A DNA stretch of 12,934 nt from JBOHNS01 sp050730835 (GTDB taxonomy: Bacteria > Patescibacteriota > Saccharimonadia > Saccharimonadales > UBA4665), in assembly GCA_050730835.1 (NCBI GenBank), contig JBOHNS010000046.1, positions 1-12,934 of the forward strand, read 5' to 3'. A program made the translations under genes and the position numbers. The stretch's first letter is position 1, and every line of letters starts with the position of its first letter. The notes beneath the pieces are model-generated. The model was not told the origin of the DNA and ran no database searches. It saw only the letters and a list, made by a program, of their open reading frames with translations. This document shows positions 5,065-11,373 of this stretch, one piece after another.

Positions 5065-5086
5065 GGGTTTAGAAAATAAGAGAAAA

Positions 5087-5125
5087 CAAGGTCCGTCCTC
5101 AAACAGGGAATGGTTTTGTGATTAT
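5087..5125 (+). repeat. Degenerate ~39-bp repeat upstream of parA, copy A
   Basis: Reads ACAAGGTCCGTCCTC, then AAACAGGGAAT and TTTTGTGATTAT. It aligns with 5174-5213 in the same orientation, except that the core GGTCCGTCC is replaced by its reverse complement in copy B. The region 5031-5322 holds no gene. Confidence 0.6.
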
Positions 5126-5173
5126 CGCAAATTCAACAATCAGGTTGCGTGTAACTACATAAATATGGACTAA

Positions 5174-5213
5174 TAAGGACGGACCTCGAACAGGGGAATA
5201 ATTTGTGATTTAT
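5174..5213 (+). repeat. Degenerate ~39-bp repeat upstream of parA, copy B
   Basis: Reads AATAAGGACGGACCTC, then GAACAGGGGAAT and TTTGTGATTTAT. The flanks match copy A in direct orientation while the 9-bp core is inverted. Confidence 0.6.
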
Positions 5214-5298
5214 AGTAGAAATTGCGGCTGGCGATCTCGAAAATTTAGAACTGCTAAGCTTACACGGTTATGATTATGGATTAGGTATTAGCTTGGGT

Positions 5299-5304
5299 TA
5301 TAAT
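5299..5304 (+). promoter_or_regulatory. Candidate -10 element of parA
   Basis: A perfect TATAAT ends 18 bp before the parA ATG. No convincing -35 hexamer lies at the usual distance. The following TAAGAG is too far from a Shine-Dalgarno consensus to be useful. Confidence 0.45.
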
Positions 5305-5322
5305 AGGGCCTAAGAGTTAAAA

Positions 5323-6081
5323 ATGAGCAGGGTAACAATTGCGGTTTTGAACCAGAAGGGCGGAGTTGGCAAGACGACTACGGCGATTAATTTGGCTGGC
5401 TATTTGGCGGCTGGGCGGCAACAGGTTTTGCTGGTGGATTTTGATCCGCAGTCCAATGCTTCTAGCGGTTTGGGCGCGGGCGGAGCTGAGGCGCCGACTA
5501 GTTATGAAATTTTATTTGATGCTTCGCTAGCGGCCAAAGCCGTGCGGCCGACGGCTTATAAAAATCTGCATTTGCTGCCGGCGACCACTGGTTTGGCGGC
5601 AGCCGAAGTGGAAATGGCCAGTGTTAATGGCCGCGAAACGCGCTTGCGCCAAGCGCTCAAAGCCGACAAACACGATTATGTCTTCATCGATTGTCCGCCG
5701 GCGCTCGGGCTGTTGACGATTAACGCTTTGGCGGCCGCCGATTATGTCTTGATTCCGGTGCAGGCCGAATATTATGCGTTGGAGGGTTTGAGCCAATTAT
5801 TAGCAGTGATTCAGCGCGTGCGCGGCCAGCTTAATCCGCAGCTCGAGCTTTTGGGCGTAATTTTGACCATGTATGATAAACGTACCAGCTTGGCCGAGCA
5901 AGTCCGCGGTGAGCTGGCTAAACACTTTGGTGATAAATTGTTCGCGGCCATAATTCCGCGCAACGTGCGCCTGGCCGAGGCTCCCAGCTACGGCCAAACC
6001 ATCATCGATTACGACAAATGGTCGAAGGGCGCGCGGGCCTACAAGCAACTCGCCAAGGAGGTTTTGCAGCGTGCCGGGTAA
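5323..6081 (+). CDS. parA: Chromosome-partitioning ATPase ParA (Soj)
   Basis: A 252-residue ParA/MinD-type ATPase. The deviant Walker A motif QKGGVGKTTTAINLAGYLA has the signature Lys at 12 and catalytic Lys at 17. DFDPQSNASSGLG follows near residue 40. The Walker B region YVFIDCPPALGLLTINAL lies near 119, and NVRLAEAPSYGQTI, a ParA hallmark, near 212. With ParB it moves replicated origins apart by forming ATP-dependent gradients on the nucleoid. The length is that of chromosomal ParA proteins lacking an N-terminal DNA-binding domain. It is followed by parB after 105 bp of repeat-bearing spacer. Minus-strand frames inside it are shadows. Confidence 0.97.
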   Translation: MSRVTIAVLNQKGGVGKTTTAINLAGYLAAGRQQVLLVDFDPQSNASSGLGAGGAEAPTSYEILFDASLAAKAVRPTAYKNLHLLPATTGLAAAEVEMASVNGRETRLRQALKADKHDYVFIDCPPALGLLTINALAAADYVLIPVQAEYYALEGLSQLLAVIQRVRGQLNPQLELLGVILTMYDKRTSLAEQVRGELAKHFGDKLFAAIIPRNVRLAEAPSYGQTIIDYDKWSKGARAYKQLAKEVLQRAG

Positions 6082-6099
6082 AGTAATTTACAGTTTTCC

Positions 6100-6120
6100 G
6101 TGCAGCGTGCAGCGTGCAGC
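6100..6120 (+). repeat. Heptanucleotide tandem repeat (GTGCAGC) x3
   Basis: Three perfect 7-bp copies in the parA-parB gap. The unit also echoes TTTTGCAGCGTGCCGGG at the 3' end of parA. Confidence 0.85.
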
Positions 6121-6140
6121 GTTTGGATTTTGGCATTTGC

Positions 6141-6173
6141 CAACTTCCAACTTCCAACTTCCAACTTCCAACT
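6141..6173 (+). repeat. Heptanucleotide tandem repeat (CAACTTC) x4.7
   Basis: Four perfect copies plus a partial CAACT, ending 13 bp before the parB start. The repeat lies in the possible parB leader, so a change in copy number could alter parB expression; this is conjecture. Confidence 0.9.
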
Positions 6174-6186
6174 CGGAGTTTGGCTT

Positions 6187-7077
6187 ATGAGCCCGCAGCG
6201 CAAGGCTTTGGGCCGGGGTTTTGACACGCTTTTGCCGCAGAATTTTGACAATTCCGTTTTGATGGATGCTTCGGAGCGGGTGCAAAGTATCGCGCTTGAT
6301 TTGTTGGAGGCCAATGCCGAGCAGCCGCGGCGCCAGTTCGACCAAGCGGCGCTGGAACAATTGGCCGAATCGATCAAGCAGCACGGCATTTTGCAGCCAT
6401 TGATCGCCAGGCCACTGGCCGGTGGCAAATATCAAATAATTGCTGGCGAACGGCGTTGGCGAGCGGCCAAATTGGCTGGCAAAAAAACTTTGCCGGCAAT
6501 CGTGCGCTCGGCCGAGCAGTTGCAGCAGCTAGAAATTGCGCTGGTCGAAAACATGCAGCGCGTCGATTTGTCGCTGCTCGAGCAGGCCGCTTCGATCGCT
6601 CGGCTTAGCCAGCAATTTTCTATGAGCTACGATGTTATCGGCCGGCGGCTGGGCAAAGCCAGCTCAACCGTTAGCAATATCGCGCGGTTGCTTGGCTTGC
6701 CGGAAAAAGCTAGGCAGGCACTAGCCGCCAACAAAATTAGCGAAGGCCATGGTCGTCAAATACTAGCCCTAAAAGGCTATATCGCCAAACAGCAAGAATT
6801 GCTGGATTTGATTATTAAAAATGGCTGGTCGGTGCGTCAGGCCGAGCGCTTTGTCACGGCCTTCAAATCCGCTGCGCCCGACACCGAAGCTAAAATTTTG
6901 CAGACCAAAATCAGCAGCCAAAATCCCGAAACCAGGCGTCTCAGCCAAAAATTCGCGGCACCAGTCTCGATTCGCCGCACCGCCCACGGCGGCAAACTGG
7001 AAATTGGCTTCACGTCCGACAAAGACCTGGATCGGCTGCTGGAAAAACTTAACCATTTGCCAAGGCGGGGCTATTAA
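6187..7077 (+). CDS. parB: Chromosome-partitioning protein ParB (Spo0J)
   Basis: From the ATG at 6187 the protein has 296 residues and opens MSPQRKALGRGFDTLLP, the standard ParB N-terminus. The longer frame from 6100 would translate the tandem repeats and is rejected. NAEQPRRQF, HGILQPL, then IIAGERRWRAAKLAG (the GERRxRA CTP-binding box) and LVENMQRVDLSLLEQA (the ENxQR box) are all present. A helix-turn-helix follows (YDVIGRRLGKASSTVSNIAR), and a basic linker leads to a C-terminal dimerisation domain (KLEIGFTSDKDLDRLLEKL). It binds parS sites, slides as a CTP-dependent clamp and stimulates ParA. I saw no canonical parS in the window. Confidence 0.95.
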   Translation: MSPQRKALGRGFDTLLPQNFDNSVLMDASERVQSIALDLLEANAEQPRRQFDQAALEQLAESIKQHGILQPLIARPLAGGKYQIIAGERRWRAAKLAGKKTLPAIVRSAEQLQQLEIALVENMQRVDLSLLEQAASIARLSQQFSMSYDVIGRRLGKASSTVSNIARLLGLPEKARQALAANKISEGHGRQILALKGYIAKQQELLDLIIKNGWSVRQAERFVTAFKSAAPDTEAKILQTKISSQNPETRRLSQKFAAPVSIRRTAHGGKLEIGFTSDKDLDRLLEKLNHLPRRGY

Positions 7078-7111
7078 AAGCTTAAACAACTTAACTATTA
7101 GTCCATAGTAA

Positions 7112-7201
7112 TTATTAATTAATTTAACTAAATTTTCAGGGAAATTTCTAAAAATTGATGTAACTCTAGGCGCGGCACCGAAAAGTAACGCTAGTAGCTA
7201 G
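7112..7201 (+). pseudogene. Decayed 3' end of a second htrA gene
   Basis: The frame from 7112 to the TAG at 7199-7201 reads LTKFSGKFLKIDVTLGAAP before ending KSNASS. It aligns with the last residues of the intact HtrA at 12783 (segment NRKGKTIKLNVTLGAAP, then TGKVGS). A 17-bp stretch covering VTLGA differs at only one base. Upstream of 7112 the frame is closed by TAA at 7109-7111 and similarity disappears. The downstream 148 bp also match the sequence after the intact htrA, so gene tail and downstream element were duplicated together. Confidence 0.75.
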
Positions 7202-7349
7202 ATTGAACTAGTGTTCCCTCTGGTTAAGAACCGGCCAGTAACTTTCTTATAGCAACAAGAAAGTTACCAAAGAAGTGCCGGGCAAAACATAGCCAGCCAG
7301 GACTTTAAGTCAGCAATTTGCCGCGCCAAAACGACTACCGCTGGTCGGC
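7202..7349 (+). repeat. Duplicated post-htrA element, copy 1
   Basis: Matches 12784-12934 with scattered differences. Long identical or near-identical stretches include AAGAAAGTTACCAAAGAA, AGCCAGCCAGGACTT and AAGTCAGCAATTTGCCGCG. It contains the inverted repeat 7238-7248/7257-7267 (GTAACTTTCTT). The match continues to the window's right edge, so the true length is unknown. Confidence 0.85.
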
Positions 7350-7425
7350 CTGATTTTTTATTGTTTCTAGCGGAAGAAATCAGACTGAGTTTTGGCTTGA
7401 CTCGGCAAATTACTAACTTAAAGTC
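7301..7425. repeat. Long imperfect inverted repeat (~125 bp) with nested stems
   Basis: Arms 7301-7323 and 7403-7425 pair over 23 bases with two C/A mismatches, which would be G-U pairs in minus-strand RNA. Inside, 7326-7332 pairs with 7389-7395 (CCAAAAC/GTTTTGG), and 7350-7359 pairs with 7374-7383 (CTGATTT/AAATCAG core). This suggests a structured RNA or a foldable DNA element. A 62-codon minus-strand frame over 7264-7452 follows from the repeat arms and is not supported as a gene. Confidence 0.65.
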
Positions 7426-7431
7426 TCGAAA

Positions 7432-7502
7432 GGCTACGTAGCCCGTAAACAATAGGACAAAATTACAAACTGTAATTTTGTCCTAATATAAAGGGCATTA
7501 CG
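7432..7502. repeat. Compound hairpin with a perfect 15-bp stem
   Basis: The core is TAGGACAAAATTACA (7453-7467), loop AAC, and its perfect complement (7471-7485). Outside it, CGTAGCCC (7437-7444) pairs with GGGC-AT-TACG (7493-7502). The left flank also contains the 12-bp palindrome GGCTACGTAGCC (7432-7443). Confidence 0.75.
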
Positions 7503-7549
7503 TAGCGTCCTGGCTTAATTGTTGTAACAAGCGACAACTTCTTGGGATG

Positions 7550-7612
7550 GGCGGCTCGACTTGTTTGACGACCGTAGTAATGCTAGAAAGCATTACGAAG
7601 CGAGGAGTCGCC
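7550..7612. repeat. Multi-part stem ending in an AGAA-loop hairpin
   Basis: GTAATGCT (7577-7584) pairs perfectly with AGCATTAC (7589-7596) around AGAA. Outer segments also pair: CTT 7560-7562 with AAG 7598-7600, CTCG 7555-7558 with CGAG 7601-7604, and GGCG 7550-7553 with CGCC 7609-7612. Confidence 0.5.
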
Positions 7613-7677
7613 AAAGTCGGTTGTTGGTTTTATCAACTATCTAACCAAGATGTGTAGTCCTGCCCTAAAGTTTTTTG

Positions 7678-7736
7678 GTACCTTTTTTGCTATCAAAAAA
7701 GATACTGCTAAAGTTCCTGGCAACAGGAACATTTAG
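7678..7736. repeat. Two adjacent hairpins, one with a GCAA tetraloop
   Basis: The first, 7678-7689 with 7694-7705 (GTACCTTTTTTG), has one C/A mismatch and loop CTAT. The second, GTTCCTG (7713-7719), GCAA and CAGGAAC (7724-7730), extends through CTAAA (7708-7712) and TTTAG (7732-7736) with one bulged base. The rest of 7737-7898 holds weaker repeats: TTCAC/GTGAA at 7760-7772, GTTACTT/AAGTAAC at 7812-7840, and TCTGCCCTA at 7796-7804 echoing CCTGCCCTA near 7660. It contains no gene I can support. Confidence 0.6.
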
Positions 7737-7898
7737 AACATAATTTTAATATTCGCGGATTCACGGAGTGAAAACCCACTAAAGATGCGAAAGTTCTGCC
7801 CTAGGCTTTTTGTTACTTCCCAAGCTATGGCGAAAGTAACAATTTGGTTCTTAGTGTTAGAAGAACATTAATTTTCTAGTCAGAACTTATAGCTTGCT

Positions 7899-8636
7899 TC
7901 AAAAATCTTTGATTTCGTTTAAAGGCGTGATGCGCAGGATTAGTTTGCCGATTATGTTTTTGACTGGGACTGGGCCGAAAATACGCGAATCTAGCGATTT
8001 CGGGCGGTTATCGCCGCAGACGAATACTTGGTCGGGCGGAACAGTTATATTGATGTTGCCAGAAGTAATTTTGGGGATCTTTTTGCCGTAGGGCAGCGTT
8101 TTTCTGGGCTGAAAACCAGCCGGATGCTGCTGGTCATAGATGGTTAGCTGGCCGTTTTTGATGACGATATGATCGCCGGGCAAGCCGATCACGCGTTTGA
8201 TTAGCACTTCTGAGCCCGACTTGGTTAAATCGTTTAAATTATTTTCGTGAAAAATTATAATATTACCGCGGTTTGGGATATAGGGATGACCGGTGATTTT
8301 GGCCCAGGTGCGCGGCGCCTTCCAGACGATCAGACGGTTGGCGTTTTGCAGGGTCGGCTTCATGCTGATGCCGTCGACTTGGTATTGTTGGAAGACGAAA
8401 AAGGTTAATAATAGGACAATCAGCGGCACAGCAATAATTATGGCGACTGTGGTCGCTATAGCGCGGCTGGCTGTGTGGCGACGTTGGTTATTATTGGTTG
8501 GTTGGCGCTGGCCGGAATCGGGTGCGTCGCTGAGTGCGCTGGGCTGGCCGGGCTTGGCGCGGCGCTTATCGCTTTGCCTATCCGGCATAACTTTAGCTCG
8601 ACCGGCGGAGCCGATGGGCTTACCTTTTCTAAACAT
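7899..8636 (-). CDS. lepB: Signal peptidase I (LepB)
   Basis: A 245-residue S26-family membrane serine protease that removes signal peptides from exported proteins at the outer face of the membrane. A long basic, Gln/Pro-rich N-terminal tail (residues 1-56) precedes one membrane span (about 57-81, ending LIVLLLTFFVFQQY). Next comes VDGISMKPTL with the catalytic Ser at 91, then EVLIKRVIGLPGDHI with the catalytic Lys at 147. The conserved box GDNRPKSLDSRIFGPV follows at 208-223. All catalytic elements are intact. It converges with parB across the repeat-rich gap and diverges from the LCP gene. The tail length is unusual, but the ATG at 8636 is supported by a -10 element just upstream. Plus-strand frames inside are shadows. 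Confidence 0.96.
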   Translation of the reverse strand: MFRKGKPIGSAGRAKVMPDRQSDKRRAKPGQPSALSDAPDSGQRQPTNNNQRRHTASRAIATTVAIIIAVPLIVLLLTFFVFQQYQVDGISMKPTLQNANRLIVWKAPRTWAKITGHPYIPNRGNIIIFHENNLNDLTKSGSEVLIKRVIGLPGDHIVIKNGQLTIYDQQHPAGFQPRKTLPYGKKIPKITSGNINITVPPDQVFVCGDNRPKSLDSRIFGPVPVKNIIGKLILRITPLNEIKDF

Positions 8637-8648
8637 AATTTAGTATTA

Positions 8649-8654
8649 AGTATA
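8649..8654 (-). promoter_or_regulatory. Candidate -10 element of lepB
   Basis: TATACT on the minus strand ends 12 bp before the lepB ATG. It sits in the 229-bp divergent gap with the LCP gene, where I see no other clear feature besides the LCP promoter. Confidence 0.45.
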
Positions 8655-8827
8655 GCTTAAAAAATTTGAGAATACTAAACTTGGGAAAATATTTACCAGT
8701 TTTAGGCTTGCCGGACGCCTGATTAGCCCTGTTACTTAACTATAAAATTTAGCTTTATGGCTTGGCAGTAGCATTTGGTTGATGACTTGTCTGCGAAACT
8801 GCTAATGTTTTCGGCCAAAAATAGTGG

Positions 8828-8857
8828 TTTACTTAATGTTAGGATAAAGGTTATACT
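8828..8857 (+). promoter_or_regulatory. Candidate promoter of the LCP gene
   Basis: TTTACT (8828-8833) and TATACT (8852-8857) are 18 bp apart, and the -10 ends 8 bp before the ATG, giving a leader of only a base or two. TATACT matches the -10 of the divergent lepB gene. Confidence 0.5.
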
Positions 8858-8865
8858 TAAAAACT

Positions 8866-10611
8866 ATGGCGTCAATCGACGATAACAAAAACCGCTACCA
8901 AGCCCAACCCAGACGATTATTGCCGCGGCAGTCAATTGATGGTTTTATCAGCCATCAACCGGCTCGGCAAATTCCGCAGTTTATTAGTTCTAAGCAGTCT
9001 GGAGTTGACGGCCGTCAGCCCGGTGCTAGTGACGCTGGATTGATTGACGAGTTTCGCCGTCCTAGCGGCTACTATGCGCGGCGGGTAGGTATGCAAAATT
9101 TGGCGGCTAAGCCAGCGCACCCGGCAAACCATAACAAACTTAGCGCCAAATCCCGTGCTGTTGCCGCACAATCAGACAACGCGCCGAAGGGACAAGGCGC
9201 TTTATTAGATGATGGGACGGCTGATGGCGGCCGCGGCGGCAAAAAGTCGCGGCGCTCTAAAATGGGCAAAACCTGGCACTGGTCGCTGAGAGGCGGTTTG
9301 GCGCTGGCCGCGGTAGTGCTAATTATCGGCGGCTTTTTGGCCCTTAAAGGCTTTTTTAAGTTGCACGGTGTTTTCCAGGGGCATGGCACGGCAGCGGCCC
9401 TGCAAAACAATGTTAACCCTGATCAACTCAAAGGTATCGGCTCTGGTCGAGTAAATATTTTGCTAATGGGTATTGGCGGACCGGGCCACGATGGGCCGGA
9501 TCTTACTGATACTATGATGGTAGCCAGTATCGATCCGGTCAATAACAAAGTGGCGCTAATCAGCGTGCCGCGCGATTTGTGGGTTAAAGAGCCGAACAAT
9601 TACGTCAGCAATTATGGCAAAATTAACGCGGCTTACGAGAGCGGCAAGTATCAATATTTAGGCCACAATGATAGCTCTAATGCCAACCAAAAAGCCGTCA
9701 CTGCCGGCTTTAGCGCCGTCGATAAAACGGTTTCTAATGTGCTGGGCATACCGATTCAATACGACGTTTTGTTTAATTTCCAGGCCTTTTCTAAGGCCAT
9801 TAATACGGTTGGCGGCATTACCGTCAATGCGCCAACACAATTATATGATCCGACGATTGCCTGGCAGAATAATAACAATCCGGTGATCGCTAAACAGGGT
9901 TTGCAAACCATGGACGGCGCCAAGGCTTTACTGTATTCGCGCTCGCGCGAGACGACCACTGACTTTGCCCGGTCCAAGCGTCAGCGCGCCGTTTTGGTGG
10001 CCCTAAAAAACAAAGTTTTATCGGCCGGCACCATCAGCAATCCCTGGAAAATCAACCAATTGCTGGGCGCTTTTGGCAATAACGTGCGCACTAATTTATC
10101 GCTCAGCGATATGGAAGCGCTGCAGGGCATTATCAGACAAGCTGGCAATAATAGTATTCGCTCGATTGGCCTAGACGACGCCTCGAACAATTTTATTACA
10201 ACTGGTATGCTGTATGGCCAATCAATTGACGAGCCCAAGGCCGGCTTGTTTGACTATGCGCAGATTCATAATTTTATTCGCAATACGGCCAAGGATGGCT
10301 ATTTGGTCAAAGAAAATCCTAGCCTTAGCGTGTTGAACGGCACCACGATTAACGGCGCGGCCAGCCGGATGGCGACCAAGTTAAAATCGTATGGCTTTAA
10401 TGTCGTTAAAGTGGCTGATGCTGCCAGCTCTAATCATCAAACTACTAGCTTGATGGATGATAGTGGCGGCCAAGCTAAATTTAGCGCCCATTATTTAGGG
10501 CAACTTTTGCATGTTAGCTCCAAAACAGCTGCGAAAAAGGCAATTTCTGGCAGCAAGGGCGCCGACTTTGTTATAATAGTTGGCAGCAATGAGGCAACGT
10601 CTAAAAGCTAA
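8866..10611 (+). CDS. LytR-CpsA-Psr (LCP) family protein with LytR_C domain
   Basis: A 581-residue membrane-anchored protein. A long, basic, disordered cytoplasmic N-terminal region (about 1-140) leads to one membrane span (about 145-164, LALAAVVLIIGGFLALKGFF). The LCP domain starts near 193: VNILLMGIGG, DLTDTMMVASIDP, ISVPRDLWV near 231, KINAAYESG, and the downstream SRSRETTTDFARSKRQRAVL. The conserved Asp and Arg residues that bind the polyprenyl pyrophosphate and metal are present. From about 484 a LytR_C domain follows (LSVLNGTTINGAASRMATKL, then YGFNVVKV). LCP enzymes transfer cell-wall polymers from a lipid carrier to peptidoglycan outside the membrane. The following gene starts within its 3' end. 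The long N-terminal tail is unusual for the family. Confidence 0.93.
   Translation: MASIDDNKNRYQAQPRRLLPRQSIDGFISHQPARQIPQFISSKQSGVDGRQPGASDAGLIDEFRRPSGYYARRVGMQNLAAKPAHPANHNKLSAKSRAVAAQSDNAPKGQGALLDDGTADGGRGGKKSRRSKMGKTWHWSLRGGLALAAVVLIIGGFLALKGFFKLHGVFQGHGTAAALQNNVNPDQLKGIGSGRVNILLMGIGGPGHDGPDLTDTMMVASIDPVNNKVALISVPRDLWVKEPNNYVSNYGKINAAYESGKYQYLGHNDSSNANQKAVTAGFSAVDKTVSNVLGIPIQYDVLFNFQAFSKAINTVGGITVNAPTQLYDPTIAWQNNNNPVIAKQGLQTMDGAKALLYSRSRETTTDFARSKRQRAVLVALKNKVLSAGTISNPWKINQLLGAFGNNVRTNLSLSDMEALQGIIRQAGNNSIRSIGLDDASNNFITTGMLYGQSIDEPKAGLFDYAQIHNFIRNTAKDGYLVKENPSLSVLNGTTINGAASRMATKLKSYGFNVVKVADAASSNHQTTSLMDDSGGQAKFSAHYLGQLLHVSSKTAAKKAISGSKGADFVIIVGSNEATSKS
10572..10577 (+). promoter_or_regulatory. 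Possible internal -10 element before the membrane-protein gene
   Basis: A perfect TATAAT inside the last codons of the LCP gene ends 11 bp before the ATG at 10589. It could be chance, as the codons also encode part of FVIIVG, but the spacing matches the pattern elsewhere in the window. Confidence 0.35.
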
Positions 10612-11341
10612 GTTTGAGACAACTAATGGGATTTTTGGCGCTTTTCACCTGGGCTTTTTTATTGGCCTGCCGATATTAGTCTTGGTGCTGGTGCGCGTGC
10701 AATTTGCGGGACTGGCCTTGGCCCTAATATTATTAAGCAAGTGGCGTATGTTCGCGGTAAAGCCGCACTATTGGGCGGCCAATGTGCGGGCTAACGGCGT
10801 GGATATTATTGTTGGGCTGGCGGCGCTAGTTTTTATTATCGCTAGTGGCGGCGTGGTTTGGCAGCTGGTTTGGACGGTGGCTTATGGGGCTTGGCTGGTC
10901 GCGCTGAAATCGCGGACGGATTTGGTTTCGATCGCGCTGCAGGCGCTAGTCGCGCAAGTGGCTGGGCTTTTGGCGCTGTTTTTGTATTTTCCGACGGCGC
11001 CTACCTACGCTCTGGTAGTTGTTAGCGCCGCGATTTGTTTCCTATCGGCGCACCATTTTTTCAATGCTTTCGACGAGCGCTACACCAGATTGCTAGCGTT
11101 TATATGGGCTTATTTTGGCGCCGCGCTCACTTGGGTGCTGGGGCATTGGCTGTTATTTTACGGCTTTATGGCGCAGCCGGCTTTAATTTTAACCATTATT
11201 GCAGTGTCCATCGCCACCATTTACTATTTAGATCACAAGCAGCGTTTGTCGCTGGTTTTTCGCCGCGAACTGGTTATGATTATGGTGGCGGCCTTGATAA
11301 TTATTTTGGTGTTCTCGAAGTGGAGCGGTAAAATTGTATAA
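10589..11341 (+). CDS. Polytopic membrane protein of unknown function
   Basis: A 250-residue very hydrophobic protein with roughly seven to eight predicted membrane spans, for example FFIGLPILVLVLVRVQFAGL, GVDIIVGLAALVFIIASGGV, ALVAQVAGLLALFLYF, ALVVVSAAICFLSAHHFF, LILTIIAVSIATIYYL and LVMIMVAALIIILVFSKW. I do not recognise the family and see no catalytic motif. HHFFNAFDERYTR between spans is the most notable polar segment. The ATG at 10589 is preferred; an in-frame TTG at 10580 is a weaker alternative. The gene overlaps the LCP gene by 23 bp, so the two are probably co-transcribed, and htrA follows 32 bp later. Its context suggests an envelope role, which is inference only. The frame over 11035-11331 is a shadow. 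Confidence 0.8.
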   Translation: MRQRLKAKFETTNGIFGAFHLGFFIGLPILVLVLVRVQFAGLALALILLSKWRMFAVKPHYWAANVRANGVDIIVGLAALVFIIASGGVVWQLVWTVAYGAWLVALKSRTDLVSIALQALVAQVAGLLALFLYFPTAPTYALVVVSAAICFLSAHHFFNAFDERYTRLLAFIWAYFGAALTWVLGHWLLFYGFMAQPALILTIIAVSIATIYYLDHKQRLSLVFRRELVMIMVAALIIILVFSKWSGKIV

Positions 11342-11373
11342 AGTTGGAGCAGTCTTAGGAAGGGGGAATTTAA

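Noticed and set aside
5037..6173. Tandem repeats as a CRISPR array
   Set aside because: Units are 7 bp with no spacers and no cas genes nearby.
6100..6186. Longer start for ParB
   Set aside because: The extension would translate two heptanucleotide repeats; the standard ParB opening starts at 6187.
5031..7077. parS centromere site near parA/parB
   Set aside because: I found no sequence close to the TGTTTCACGTGAAACA consensus in the intergenic gaps. A divergent parS or one outside the window remains possible.
7264..7452. Minus-strand 62-codon frame in the repeat-rich gap
   Set aside because: It consists largely of inverted-repeat arms, has no recognisable domain and is not preserved in the second copy at the right edge.
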